Assembly: GCA_964016885.1 (NCBI GenBank)
Contig: OZ024749.1
Coordinates: forward strand, 20,541,751-20,605,750
Length of the DNA stretch: 64,000 nt
DNA from: Eledone cirrhosa
Lineage: Eukaryota; Mollusca; Cephalopoda; Octopoda; Eledonidae
Reading direction: 5' to 3'
Shown piece by piece: positions 24,536-40,239 of this stretch. Both the position numbers and the translations under genes were made by a program. Each line of letters opens with the position of its first letter. Position 1 is the stretch's first letter. Below the pieces are notes generated by a model. That model was not told where the DNA came from. It searched no databases and saw nothing but the letters and a program-made list of their open reading frames with translations.

Positions 24536-27500
24536 GTGGACTATACCATACTGTGGTACCTACTTACAGCTAGGTGGACTGTGACTGTTGACAGTACAGT
24601 GGACTATACCATACTGTGGTACCTACTTACAGCTAGGTGGACTGTGACTGTTGACAGTACAGTGGACTATACCATACTGTGGTACCTACTTACAGCTTGG
24701 TGGACTATACCACACTGTGGTACCTACTTACAGCTAGGTGGACTGTGACTGTTGAAAGTACAGTGGACTATACCACACTGTGGTACCTACTTACAGCTAG
24801 GTAGACTGTGACTGTTGACAGTACAGTGGACTATACCATACTGTGGTACCTACTTACAGCTAAGTGGACTGTGACTGTTGGCACAGTACAGTGGACTATA
24901 CCATACTGTGGTACCTACTTACAGCTAGCTGGACTGTGACTGTTGACAGTACAGTGGACTATACCATACTGTGGTACCTACTTACAGCTAGGTGGACTGT
25001 GACTGTTGGCACAGTACAGTGGACTATACCATACTGTGGTACCTACTTACAGCTAGGTGAACTGTGACTGTTGGCACAGTACAGTGGACTATACCATACT
25101 GTGGTACCTACTTACAGCTAGGTGGACTGTGACTGTTGGCACAGTACAGTGGAATATATCATATAGTGGTACCTACTTACAGCTAGGTGGACTGTGACTG
25201 TTGACACTACAGTGGACTATACCACACTGTGGTACCTACTTACAGCTAGATGGACTGTGACTGTTGACAGTACAGTGGACTATACCATATTGTGGTACCT
25301 ACTTACAGCTAGGTGGACTGTGACTGTTGACATAGTACAGTGGACTATACCATACTGTGGTGCCTACTTACAGCTAGGTGGACTGTGACTGTTGACAGTA
25401 CAGTGGACTATACCATACTGTGGTGCCTACTTACAGCTAGGTGGACTATGACTGTTGACATAGTACAGTGGACTATACCATACTGTGGTACCTACTTACA
25501 GCCATGTGGACAGTGACTGTTGACAGTACAGTGGACTATACCAGACTGTGGTACCTACTTACAGCTAGGTGGACTGTGACTGTTGGCACAGTACAGTGGA
25601 CTATACCATACTGTGGTGCCTACTTACAGCTAGGAGGACTGTTACTGTTGACAGTACAGTGGACTATACCATACTGTGGTACCTACTTACAGGTAGGTGG
25701 ACTGTGACTGTTGACAGTACAGTGGACTATACCATACTGTGGTACCTACTTACAGCTAGGTGGACTGTGACTGTTGACATAGTACAGTGGACTATACCAT
25801 ACTGTGGTAACTACTTACAGCTAGGTGGACTGAGCTGTTGACATAGTACAGTGGACTATACCATACTGTGGTACCTACTTACAGCTAGGTGGACTGTGAC
25901 TGTTGACAGTACAGTGGACTATACCATACTGTGGTACCTACTTACAGCTAGGTGGACTGTGACTGTTGACATATTACAGTGGACTATACCATACTGTGGT
26001 ACCTACTTACAGCTAGGTGCACTGTGACTGTTGACATAGTACAGTGGACTATACCAACTGTGGTACCTACTTACAGCTAGGTAGACTGAGCTGTTGAGAT
26101 AGTACAGTGGACTATACCATACTGTGGTACCTACTTACAGCTAGGTGGACTGTGACTGTTGACAGTACAGTGGACTATACCATACTGTGGTACCTACTTA
26201 CAGCTAGGTGGACTGTGACTGTTGACATAGTACAGTGGACTATACCAACTGTGGTACCGACTTACAGCTAGCTGGACTGAGCTGTTGACATAGTACAGTG
26301 GACTATACCATACTGTGGTACCTACTTACAGCTAGGTGGACTGTGACTGTTGACAGTACAGTGGACTATACCAGACTGTGGTACCTACTTACAGCTAGGG
26401 GGACTGTGACTGTTGGAACAGTACAGTGGACTATACCATACTGTGGTGCCTACTTACAGCTAGGTGGACTGTGACTGTTGACAGTACAGTGGACTATACC
26501 ATACTGTGGTACCTACTTACAGCTAGGTGGAGTGTGACTGTTGACATAGTACAGTGGACTATACCATACTGTGGTACCTACTTACAGCTAGGTGGAATGT
26601 GACTGTTGACATAGTACAGTGGACTATACCATACTGTGGTACCTACTTACAGCTAGGTGGACTGTGACTGTTGACATAGTACAGTGGACTATACCAAACT
26701 GTGGTACCTACTTACAGCTAGGTGGACTGTGACTGTTGACAGTACAGTGGACTATACCATACTGTGGTACCTACTTACAGCTAGGTGGACTGTGACTGTT
26801 GACATAGTACAGTGGACTATACCATACTGTGGTACCTACTTACAGCTAGGTGGACTGAGCTGTTGACATATTACAGTGGACTATACCATACTGTGGTACC
26901 TACTTACAGCTAGGTGGACTGTGACTGTTGACAGTACAGTGGACTATACCATACTGTGGTACCTACTTACAGCTAGGTGGACTGTGACTGTTGACATAGT
27001 ACAGTGGACTATACCATACTGCTGTACCTACTTACAGCTAGGTGGACTGTGACTGTTGACATAGTACAGTGGACTATACCAACTGTGGTACCTACTTACA
27101 GCTAGGTAGACTGAGCTGTTGACATAGTACAGTGGACTATACCAACTGTGGTACCTACTTACAGCTAGCTGAACTGTGACTGTTGACAGTACAGTGGACT
27201 ATACCATACTGTGGTACCTACTTACAGCTAGGTGGACTGTGACTGTTGACATAGTACGGTGGACTATACCATACTGTGGTACCTACTTACAGCTAGGTGG
27301 ACTGAGCTGTTGACATAGTACAGTGGACTATACCATACTGTGGTACCTACTTACAGCTAGGTGGACTGTGACTGTTGACAGTACAGTGGACTATACCATA
27401 CTGTGGTACCTACTTACAGCTAGGTGGACTGTGACTGTTGACATAGTACAGTGGACTATACCAACTGTGGTACCTACTTACAGCTAGCTGGACTGAGCTG

Positions 27501-29645
27501 TTGACATAGTACAGTGGACTATACCATACTGTGGTACCTACTTACAGCTAGCTGGACTGTGACTGTTGACAGTACAATGGACTATACCATACTGTGGTAC
27601 CTACTTACAGCTAGGTGGACTGTGACTGTTGACATAGTACAGTGGACTATACCAACTGTGGTACCTACTTACAGCTAGGTGGACTGAGCTGTTGACATAG
27701 TACAGTGCACTATACCATACTGTTCTACCTACTTACAGCTAGGTGGACTGTGACTGTTGACAGTACAGTGGACTATACCATACTGTGGTACCTACTTACA
27801 GCTAGGTGGACTGTGACTGTTGACATAGTACAGTGGACTATACCATACTGTGGTACCTACTTACAGCTAGGTGGACTATACCACACTGTGGTACCTACTT
27901 AGAGCTAGGTGGACTGTGACTATTGACATAGTACAGTGGACTATACCATACTGTGGTGCCTACTTACAGCTAGGTGGACTGTGACTGTTGGCACATTACA
28001 GTGGACTATACCATACTGTGGTACCTACTTACAGCTAGGTGGACTGTGAATCTTGACAGTACAGTGGACTATACCAGACTGTGGTCCCTACTTACAGCTA
28101 GGTGGACTGAGCTGTTGACAGTACAGTGGACTATACCATACTGTGGTAGCTACTTACAGCTAGGTGGACTGTGACTGTTGGCACAGTACAGTGGACTATA
28201 CCAGACTGTGGTACCTACTGACAGCTAGGTGGACTGAGATGTTGATATAGTACAGTGGACTATACCATACTGTGGTACCTACTTCTAGCTAGGTGGACTG
28301 TGACTTTTGACAGTACAATGGACTATACCATACTGTGGTGCCTACTTACAGCTAGGTGGACTGTGACTCTTGACATAGTAGAGTGGACTATACCATACTG
28401 TGGTACCTACTTACAGCTAGGTGGACTGTGACTGTTGACAGTACAGTGGACTATACCATACTGTGGTACATACTTACAGCTAGGTGGACTGTGACTGTTG
28501 ACAGTACAGTGGACTATACCATACTGTGGTACCTACTTACAGCTTGGTGGACTATACCACACTGTGGTACCTACTTACAGCTAGGTGGACTGTGACTGTT
28601 GAAAGTACAGTGGACTATACCAGACTGTGGTACCTAGTTACAGCTAGGTGGACTATACCACACTGTGGTACCTACTTACAGCTAGGTAGATTGTGACTGT
28701 TGACAGTACAGTGGACTATACCATACTGTGGTACCTACTTACAGCTAAGTGGACTGTGACTGTTGGCACAGTACAGTGGACTATACCAAACTGTGGTACC
28801 TGCTTACAGCTAGCTGGACTGTGACTGTTGACAGTACAGTGGACTATACCATACTGTGGTACCTACTTACAGCTAGGTGGACTGTGACTGTTGGCACAGT
28901 ACAGTGGACTATACCATACTGTGGTACCTACTTACAGCTAGGTGGACTGTGACTGTTGACAGTACAGTGGACTATACCATACTGTGGTACCTACTTACAG
29001 CTAGGTGGACTGTGACTGTTGACATAGTACAGTGGACTATACCATACTGTGGTACCTACTTACAGCTAGGTGGACTATACCACACTGTGGTACCTACTTA
29101 GAGCTAGGTGGACTGTGACTGTTGACATAGTACAGTGGACTATACCATACTGTGGTGCCTACTTACAGCTAGGTGGACTGGAACTGTTGGCACAGTACAG
29201 AGGACTATACCATACTGTGGTACCTACTTACAGCTAGCTGGACTGAGCTGTTGACATAGTACAGTGGACTATACCATACTGTGGTACCTACTTACAGCTA
29301 GGTGAACTGTGACTGTTGACAGTACAGTGGACTATACCAGACTGTGGTCCCTACTTACAGCTAGGTGGACTGAGCTGTTGACAGTACAGTGGACTATACC
29401 ATACTGTGGTAGCTACTTACAGCTAGGTGGACTGTGACTGTAGGCACAGTACAGTGGACTATACCAGACTGTGGTACCTACTGACAGCTAGGTGGACTGA
29501 GATGTTGACATAGTACAGTGGACTATACCATACTGTGGTACCTACTTACAGCTAGGTGGACTGTGACTGTTGACAGTACAGTGGACTATACCATACTGTG
29601 GTGCCTACTTACAGCTAGGTGGACTGTGACTGTTGACATAGTAGA
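24536..29645 (+). repeat. Large HOR copy 3 (5,110 bp)
   Basis: Matches HOR 2 at an offset of 6,069 on its left and 5,939 in its middle, but has only one CTGCTGTACC unit (27,019) and one GTTCTACC unit (27,705 start). The 957 bp duplication is therefore absent. TACCGACTT is near 26,255, S1/S2/S3 units are between 27,861 and 29,069, and CAGAGGACTATA is near 29,198. Confidence 0.87.
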
Positions 29646-30514
29646 GTGGACTATACCATACTGTGGTACCTACTTACAGCTAGGTGGACTGTGACTGTTG
29701 ACAGTACAGTGGACTATACCATACTGTGGTACCTACTTTCAGCTAGGTGGACTGTGACTGTTGACAGTACAGTGGACTATACCATACTGTGGTACCTACT
29801 TACAGCTTGGTGGACTATACCACACTGTGGTACCTACTTACAGCTAGGAGGACTGTGACTGTTGAAAGTACAGTGGACTATACCACACTGTGGTACCTAC
29901 TTACAGCTAAGTGGACTGTGACTGTTGGCACAGTACAGTGGACTATACCATACTGTGGTACCTACTTACAGCTAGCTGGACTGTGACTGTTGACAGTACA
30001 GTGGACTATACCATACTGTGGTACCTACTTACAGCTAGGTGGACTGTGACTGTTGGCACAGTACAGTGGACTATACCATACTGTGGTACCTACTTACAGC
30101 TAGGTGAACTGTGACTGTTGGCACAGTACAGTGGACTATACCATACTGTGGTACCTACTTACAGCTAGGTGGACTGTGACTGTTGGCACAGTACAGTGGA
30201 ATATATCATATAGTGGTACCTACTTACAGCTAGGTGGACTGTGACTGTTGACACTACAGTGGACTATACCACACTGTGGTACCTACTTACAGCTAGATGG
30301 ACTGTGACTGTTGACAGTACAGTGGACTATACCATATTGTGGTACCTACTTACAGCTAGGTGGACTGTGACTGTTGACATAGTACAGTGGATTATACCAT
30401 ACTGTGGTACCTACTTACAGCTAGGTGGACTGTGACTGTTGACAGTACAGTGGATTATACCATACTGTGGTGCCTACTTACAGCTAGGTGGACTGTGACT
30501 GTTGACATAGTAGA
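29646..30514 (+). repeat. Truncated HOR, left copy of a 932 bp tandem duplication
   Basis: Repeats the first part of a large HOR and then returns to the HOR start. Its later markers lie 932 bp from partners in HOR 4 (29,911 to 30,843; 30,198 to 31,130), while the start lies 869 bp from its partner. One 63 bp monomer is thus missing here. Private changes include a CTTTCAGC unit near 29,737. Confidence 0.85.
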
Positions 30515-33500
30515 GTGGACTATACCATACTGTGGTACCTACTTACAGCTAGGTGGACTGTGACTGTTGACAGTACAGTGGACTATACCATACTGTGGTA
30601 CCTACTTACAGCTAGGTGGACTGTGACTGTTGACAATACAGTGGACTATACCATACTGTGGTACCTACTTACAGCTTGGTGGACTATACCACACTGTGGT
30701 ACCTACTTACAGCTAGGTGGACTGTGACTGTTGAAAGTACAGTGGACTATACCACACTGTGGTACCTACTTACAGCTAGGTAGACTGTGACTGTTGACAG
30801 TACAGTGGACTATACCATACCGTGGTACCTACTTACAGCTAAGTGGACTGTGACTGTTGGCACAGTACAGTGGACTATACCATACTGTGGTACCTACTTA
30901 CAGCTAGCTGGACTGTGACTGTTGACAGTACAGTGGACTATACCATACTGTGGTACCTACTTACAGCTAGGTGGACTGTGACTGTTGGCACAGTACAGTG
31001 GACTATACGATACTGTGGTACCTACTTACAGCTAGGTGAACTGTGACTGTTGGCACAGTACAGTGGACTATACCATACTGTGGTACCTACTTACAGCTAG
31101 GTGGACTGTGACTGTTGGCACAGTACAGTGGAATATATCATATAGTGGTACCTACTTACAGCTAGGTGGACTGTGACTGTTGACACTACAGTGGACTATA
31201 CCACACTGTGGTACCTACTTACAGCTAGATGGACTGTGACTGTTGACAGTACAGTGGACTATACGATACTGTGGTACCTACTTACAGCTAGGTGGACTGT
31301 GACTGTTGACATAGTACAGTGGACTATACCATACTGTGGTGCCTACTTACAGCTAGGTGGACTGTGACTGTTGACAGTACAGTGGACTATACCATACTGT
31401 GGTGCCTACTTACAGCTAGGTGGACTATGACTGTTGACATAGTACAGTGGACTATACCATACTGTGGTACCTACTTACAGCCATGTGGACTGTGACTGTT
31501 GACAGTACAGTGGACTATACCAGACTGTGGTACCTACTTACAGCTAGGTGGACTGTGACTGTTGGCACAGTACAGTGGACTATACCATACTGTGGTGCCT
31601 ACTTACAGCTAGGTGGACTGTTACTGTTGACAGTACAGTGGACTATACCATACTGTGGTACCTACTTACAGGTAGGTGGACTGTGACTGTTGATAGTACA
31701 GTGGACTATACCATACTGTGGTACCTACTTACAGCTAGGTGGACTGTGACTGTTGACATAGTACAGTGGACTATACCATACTGTGGTAACTACTTACAGC
31801 TAGGTGGACTGAGCTGTTGACATAGTACAGTGGACTATACCATACTGTGGTACCTACTTACAGCTAGGTGGACTGTGACTGTTGACAGTACAGTGGACTA
31901 TACCATACTGTGGTACCTACTTACAGCTAGGTGGACTGTGACTGTTGACATATTACAGTGGACTATACCATACTGTGGAACCTACTTACAGCTAGGTGCA
32001 CTGTGACTGTTGACATAGTACAGTGGACTATACCAACTGTGGTACCTACTTACAGCTAGGTAGACTGAGCTGTTGAGATAGTACAGTGGACTATACCATA
32101 CTGTGGTACCTACTTACAGCTAGGTGGACTGTGACTGTTGACAGTACAGTGGACTATACCATACTGTGGTACCTACTTACAGCTAGGTGGACTGTGACTG
32201 TTGACATAGTACAGTGGACTATACCAACTGTGGTACCGACTTACAGCTAGCTGGACTGAGCTGTTGACATAGTACAGTGGACTATACCATACTGTGGTAC
32301 CTACTTACAGCTAGGAGGACTGTGACTGTTGACAGTACGGTGGACTATACCAGACTGTGGTACCTACTTACAGCTAGGTGGACTGTGACTGTTGGAACAG
32401 TACAGTGGACTATACCATACTGTGGTGCGTACTTACAGCTATGTGGACTGTGACTGTTGACAGTACAGTGGACTATACCATACTGTGGTACCTACTTACA
32501 GCTAGGTGGAGTGTGACTGTTGACATCGTACAGTGGACTATACCATACTGTGGTACCTACTTACAGCTAGGTGGAATGTGACTGTTGACATAGTACAGTG
32601 GACTATACCATACTGTGGTACCTACTTACAGCTAGGTGGACTGTGACTGTTGACATAGTACAGTGGACTATACCAAACTGTGGTACCTACTTACAGCTAG
32701 GTGGACTGTGACTGTTGACAGTACAGTGGACTATACCATACTGTGGTACCTACTTACAGCTAGGTGGACTGTGACTGTTGACATAGTACAGTGGACTATA
32801 CCATACTGTGGTACCTACTTACAGCTAGGTGGACTGAGCTGTTGACATATTACAGTGGACTATACCATACTGTGGTACCTACTTACAGCTAGGTGGACTG
32901 TGACTGTTGACAGTACAGTGGACTATACCATACTGTGGTACCTACTTACAGCTAGGTGGACTGTGACTGTTGACGTAGTACAGTGGACTATACCATACTG
33001 CTGTACCTACTTACAGCTAGGTGGACTGTGACTGTTGACATAGTACAGTGGACTATACCAACTGTGGTACCTACTTACAGCTAGGTAGACTGAGCTGTTG
33101 ACATAGTACAGTGGACTATACCAACTGTGGTACCTACTTACAGCTAGCTGAACTGTGACTGTTGACAGGACAGTGGACTATACCATACTGTGGTACCTAC
33201 TTACAGCTAGGTGGACTGTGACTGTTGACATAGTACAGTGGACTATACCATACTGTGGTACCTACTTACAGCTAGGTGGACTGAGCTGTTGACATAGTAC
33301 AGTGGACTATACCATACTGTGGTACCTACTTACAGCTAGGTGGACTGTGACTGTTGACAGTACAGTGGACTATACCATACTGTGGTACCTACTTACAGCT
33401 AGGTGGACTGTGACTGTTGACATAGTACAGTGGACTATACCAACTGTGGTACCTACTTACAGCTAGCTGGACTGAGCTGTTGACATAGTACAGTGGACTA

Positions 33501-35624
33501 TACCATACTGTGGTACCTACTTACAGCTAGCTGGACTGTGACTGTTGACAGTACAATGGACTATACCATACTGTGGTACCTACTTACAGCTAGGTGGACT
33601 GTGACTGTTGACATAGTACAGTGGACTATACCAACTGTGGTACCTACTTACAGCTAGGTGGACTGAGCTGTTGACATAGTACAGTGGACTATACCATACT
33701 GTTCTACCTACTTACAGCTAGGTGGACTGTGACTGTTGAGAGTACAGTGGACTATACCATACTGTGGTACCTACTTACAGCTAGGTGGTCTGTGACTGTT
33801 GACATAGTACAGTGGACTATACCATACTGTGGTACCTACTTACAGCTAGGTGGACTATACCACACTGTGGTACCTATTCTGAGCTAGGTGGACTGTGACT
33901 ATTGACATAGTACAGTGGACTATACCATACTGTGGTGCCTACTTACAGCTAGGTGGACTGTGACTGTTGGCACAGTACAGTGGACTATACCATACTGTGG
34001 TACCTACTTACAGCTAGGTGGACTGTGACTCTTGACAGTACAGTGGACTATACGAGACTGTGGTCCCTACTTACAGCTAGGTGGACTGAGCTGTTGACAG
34101 TACAGTGGACTATACCATACTGTGGTAGCTACTTACAGCTAGGTGGACTGTGACTGTTGGCACAGTACAGTGGACTATACCAGAGTGTGGTACCTACTGA
34201 CAGCTAGGTGGACTGAGATGTTGATATAGTACAGTGGACTATACCATACTGTGGTACCTACTTCTAGCTAGGTGGACTGTGACTTTTGACAGTACAATGG
34301 ACTATACCATACTGTGGTGCCTACTTACAGCTAGGTGGACTGTGACTGTTGACATAGTAGAGTGGACTATACCATACTGTGGTACCTACTTACAGCTAGG
34401 TGGACTGTGACTGTTGACAGTACAGTGGACTATACCATACTGTGGTACATACTTACAGCTAGGTGGACTGTGACTGTTGACAGTACAGTGGACTATACCA
34501 TACTGTGGTACCTACTTACAGCTTGGTGGACTATACCACACTGTGGTACCTACTTACAGCTAGGTGGACTGTGACTGTTGAAAGTACAGTGGACTATACC
34601 AGACTGTGGTACCTACTTACAGCTAGGTGGACTATACCACACTGTGGTACGTACTTACAGCTAGGTAGATTGTGACTGTTGACAGTACAGTGGACTATAC
34701 CATACTGTGGTACCTACTTACAGCTAAGTGGACTGTGACTGTTGGCACAGTACAGTGGACTATACCAAACTGTGGTACCTGCTTACAGCTAGCTGGACTG
34801 TGACTGTTGACAGTACAGTGGACTCTACCATACTGTGGTACCTACTTACAGCTAGGTGGACTGTGACTGTTGGCACAGTACAGTGGACTATACCATACTG
34901 TGGTACCTACTTACAGCTAGGTGGACTGTGACTGTTGACAGTACAGTGGACTATACCATACTGTGGTACCTACTTACAGCTAGGTGGACTGTGACTGTTG
35001 ACATAGTACAGTGGACTATACCATACTGTGGTACCTACTTACAGCTAGGTGGACTATACCACACTGTGGTACCTACTTAGAGCTAGGTGGACTGTGACTG
35101 TTGACATAGTACAGTGGACTATACCATACTGTGGTGCCTACTTACAGCTAGGTGGACTGGGACTGTTGGCACAGTACAGAGGACTATACCATACTGTGGT
35201 ACCTACTTACAGCTAGCTGGACTGAGCTGTTGACATAGTACAGTGGACTATACCATACTGTGGTACCTACTTACAGCTAGGTGAACTGTGACTGTTGACA
35301 GTACAGTGGACTATACCAGACTGTGGTCCCTACTTACAGCTAGGTGGACTGAGCTGTTGACAGTACAGTGGACTATACCATACTGTGGTAGCTACTTACA
35401 GCTAGGTGGACTGTGACTGTAGGCACAGTACAGTGGACTATACCAGACTGTGGTACCTACTGACAGCTAGGTGGACTGAGATGTTGACATAGTACAGTGG
35501 ACTATACCATACTGTGGTACCTACTTACAGCTAGGTGGACTGTGACTGTTGACAGTACAGTGGACTATACCATACTGTGGTGCCTACTCACAGCTAGGTG
35601 GACTGTGACTGTTGACATAGTAGA
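30515..35624 (+). repeat. Large HOR copy 4 (5,110 bp)
   Basis: Matches HOR 3 at a constant offset of 5,979 bp along its whole length, including a single CTGCTGTACC unit (32,998), GTTCTACC (33,684 start), the S1-S2-S3 group and CAGAGGACTATA near 35,176. The constant offset means no gain or loss of monomers since the two copies separated. Only scattered substitutions were seen. Confidence 0.88.
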
Positions 35625-38310
35625 GTGGACTATACCATACTGTGGTACCTACTTACAGCTAGGTGGACTGTGACTGTTGACAGTACAGTGGACTATACCA
35701 TACTGTGGTACCTACTTACAGCATGGTGGACTATACCACACTGTGGTACCTACTTACAGCTAGGTGGACTGTGACTGTTGAAAGTACAGTGGACTATACC
35801 ACACTGTGGTACCTACTTACAGCTAGGTAGACTGTGACTGTTGACAGTACAGTGGACTATACCATACTGTGGTACCTACTTACAGCTAAGTGGACTGTGA
35901 CTGTTGGCACAGTACAGTGGACTATACCATACTGTGGTACCTACTTACAGCTAGCTGGACTGTGACTGTTGACAGTACAGTGGACTATACCATACTGTGG
36001 TACCTACTTACAGCTAGGTGGACTGTGACTGTTGGCACAGTACAGTGGACTATACCATACTGTGGTACCTACTTACAGCTAGGTGAACTGTGACTGTTGG
36101 CACAGTACAGTGGACTATACCATACTGTGGTACCTACTTACACCTAGGTGGACTGTGACTGTTGGCACAGTACAGTGGAATATATCATATAGTGGTACCT
36201 ACTTACAGCTAGGTGGACTGTGACTGTTGACACTACAGTGGACTATACCACACTGTGGTACCTACTTACAGCTAGATGGACTGTGACTGTTGACAGTACA
36301 GTGGACTATACCATATTGTGGTACCTACTTACAGGTAGGTGGACTGTGACTGTTGACATAGTACAGTGGACTATACCATACTGTGGTGCCTACTTACAGC
36401 TAGGTGGACTGTGACTGTTGACAGTACAGTGGACTATACCATAATGTGGTGCCTACTTACAGCTAGGTGGACTATGACTGTTGACATAGTACAGTGGACT
36501 ATACCATACTGTGGTACCTATTTACAGCTAGGTGGACTGTGACTGTTGACAGTACAGTGGACAATACCAGACTGTGGTACCTACTTACAGCTAGGTGGAC
36601 TGTGACTGTTGGCACAGTACAGTGGACTATACCATACTGTGGTGCCTACTTACAGCTAGGTGGACTGTTACTGTTGACATAGTACAGTGGACTATTCCAT
36701 ACTGTGGTACCTACTTACAGGTAGGTGGACTGTGACTGTTGACAGTACAGTGGACTATACCATACTGTGGTACCTACTTACAGCTAGGTGGACTGAGCTG
36801 TTGACATAGTACAGTGGACTATACCATACTGTGGTACCTACTTACAGCTAGGTGGACTGTGACTGTTGACAGTACAGTGGACTATACCATACTGTGGTAC
36901 CTACTTACAGCTAGGTGGACTGTGACTGTTGACATATTACAGTGGACTATACCATACTGTGGTACCTACTTACAGCTAGGTGCACTGTGACTGTTGACAT
37001 AGTACAGTGGACTATACCAACTGTGGTACCTACTTACAGCTAGGTAGACTGAGCTGTTGAGATAGTACAGTGGACTATACCATACTGTGGTACCTACTTA
37101 CAGCTAGGTGGACTGTGACTGTTGACAGTACAGTGGACTATACCATACTGTGGTACCTACTTACAGCTAGGTGGACTGTGACTGTTGACATAGTACAGTG
37201 GACTATACCAACTGTGGTACCGACTTACATCTAGCTGGACTTAGCTGTTGACATAGTACAGTGGACTATACCATACTGTGGTACCTACTTACAGCTAGGT
37301 GGACTGTGACTGTTGACAGTACAGTGGACTATACCAGACTGTGGTACCTACTTACAGCTAGGTGGACTGTGACTGTTGGAACAGTACAGTGGACTATACC
37401 ATACTGTGGTGCCTACTTACAGCTAGGTGGACTGTGACTGTTGACAGTACAGTGGACTATACCATACTGTGGTACCTACTTACAGCTAGGTGGAGTGTGA
37501 CTGTTGACATAGTACAGTGGACTATACCATACTGTGGTACCTACTTACAGCTAGGTGGAATGTGACTGTTGACATAGTACAGTGGACTATACCATACTGT
37601 GGTACCTACTTACAGCTAGGTGGACTGTGACTGTTGACATAGTACAGTGGACTATACCAAACTGTGGTACCTACTTACAGCTAGGTGGACTGTGACTGTT
37701 GACAGTACAGTGGACTATACCATACTGTGGTACCTACTTACAGCTAGGTGGACTGTGACTGTTGACATAGTACAGTGGACTATACCATACTGTGGTACCT
37801 ACTTACAGCTAGGTGGACTGAGCTGTTGACATAGTACAGTGGACTATACCATACTGTTGTACCTACTTACAGATAGGTAGACTGAGCTGTTGACATAGTA
37901 CAGTGGACTATACCATACTGTGGTACCTACTTACAGCTAGGTGGACTGTGACTGTTGACAGTACAGTGGACTATACCATACTGTGGTACCTACTTACAGC
38001 TAGGTGGACTGTGACTGTTGACATAGTACAGTGGACTATACCAACTGTGGTACCTACTTACAGCTAGCTGGACTGAGCTGTTGACATAGTACAGTGGACT
38101 ATACCATACTGTGGTACCTACTTACAGCTAGCTGGACTGTGACTGTTGACAGTACAATGGACTATACCATACTGTGGTACCTACTTACAGCTAGGTGGAC
38201 TGTGACTGTTGACATAGTACAGTGGACTATACCAACTGTGGTACCTACTTACAGCTAGGTGGACTGAGCTGTTGACATAGTACAGTGGACTATACCATAC
38301 TGTTCTACCT

Positions 38311-40239
38311 ACTTACAGCTAGGTGGACTGTGACTGCTGACAGTACAGTGGACTATACCATACTGTGGTACCTACTTACAGCTAGGTGGACTGTGACTGT
38401 TGACATAGTACAGTGGACTATACCATACTGTGGTACCTACTTACAGCTAGGTAGACTATACCACACTGTGGTACCTACTTAGAGCTAGGTGGACTGTGAC
38501 TATTGACATAGTACAGTGGACTATACCATACTGTGGTGCCTACTTACAGCTAGGTGGACTGTGACTGTTGGCACAGTACAGTGGACTATACCAGGCTGTG
38601 GTACCTACTTACAGCTAGGTGGACTGTGACTCTTGACAGTACAGTGGACTATACCAGACTGTGGTCCCTACTTACAGCTAGGTGGACTGAGCTGTTGACA
38701 GTACAGTGGACTATACCATACTGTGGTAGCTACTTACAGCTAGGTGGACTGTGACTGTTGGCACAGTACAGTGGACTATACCAGACTGTGGTACCTACTG
38801 ACAGCTAGGTGGACTGAGATGTTGACATAGTACAGTGGACTATACCATACTGTGGTTCCTACTTACAGCTAGGTGGACTGTGACTTTTGACAGTACAGTG
38901 GACTATACCATACTGTGGTGCCTACTTACAGCTAGGTGGACTGTGACTGTTGACATAGTAGAGTGGACTATACCATACTGTGGTACCTACTTACAGCTAG
39001 GTGGACTGTGACTGTTGACAGTACAGTGGACTATACCATACTGTGGTACATACTTACAGCTAGGTGGACTGTGACTGTTGACAGTACAGTGGACTATACC
39101 ATACTGTGGTACCTACTTACAGCTAGGTGGACTGTGACTTTTGACAGTACAATGGACTATACCATACTGTGGTGCCTACTTACAGCTACGTGGACTGTGA
39201 CTGTTGACATAGTAGAGTGGACTATACCATACTGTGGTACCTACTTACAGCTAGGTGGACTGTGACTGTTGACACTACAGTGGACTATACCACACTGTGG
39301 TACCTACTTACAGCTAGATGGACTGTGACTGTTGACAGTACAGTGGACTATACCATATTGTGGTACCTACTTACAGCTAGGTGGACTGTGACTGTTGACA
39401 TAGTACAGTGGACTATACCATACTGTGGTGCCTACTTACAGCTAGGTGGACTGTGACTGTTGACAGTACAGTGGACTATACCATACTGTGGTGCCTACTT
39501 ACAGCTAGGTGGACTATGACTGTTGACATAGTACAATGGACTATACCATACTGTGGTACCTACTTACAGCTAGGTGGACTGTGACTGTTGACATAGTACA
39601 GTGGACTATACCAACTGTGGTACCTACTTACAGCTAGGTGGACTGAGCTGTTGACATAGTACAGTGGACTATACCATACTGTTCTACCTACTTACAGCTA
39701 GGTGGACTGTGACTGTTGACAGTACAGTGGACTATACCATACTGTGGTACCTACTTACAGCTAGGTGGACTGTGACTGTTGACATAGTACAGTGGACTAT
39801 ACCATACTGTGGTACCTACTTACAGCTAGGTGGACTATACCACACTGTGGTACCTACTTAGAGCTAGGTGGACTGTGACTATTGACATAGTACAGTGGAC
39901 TATACCATACTGTGGTGCCTACTTACAGCTAGGTGGACTGTGACTGTTGGCACAGTACAGTGGACTATACCATACTGTGGTACCTACTTACAGCTAGGTG
40001 GACTGTGAGTCTTGACAGTACAGTGGACTATACCAGACTGTGGTCCCTACTTACAGCTAGGTGGACTGAGCTGTTGACAGTACAGTGGACTATACCATAC
40101 TGTGGTAGCTACTTACAGCTAGGTGGACTGTGACTGTTGGCACAGTACAGTGGACTATACCAGACTGTGGTACCTACTGACAGCTAGGTGGACTGAGATG
40201 TTGATATAGTACAGTGGACTATACCATACTGTGGTACCT
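38311..40239 (+). repeat. 1,929 bp tandem duplication, left copy
   Basis: Edges lie at a GACTGCTGACAG unit. The left flank reads GTTCTACC and the internal junction near 40,240 reads GTGGTACC. Rare variants are shared with the right copy, including CCAGGCTG (38,592), GCTACGTGG (39,187), TACAATGG (39,532) and GTGAGTCTTG (40,006). Confidence 0.87.
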
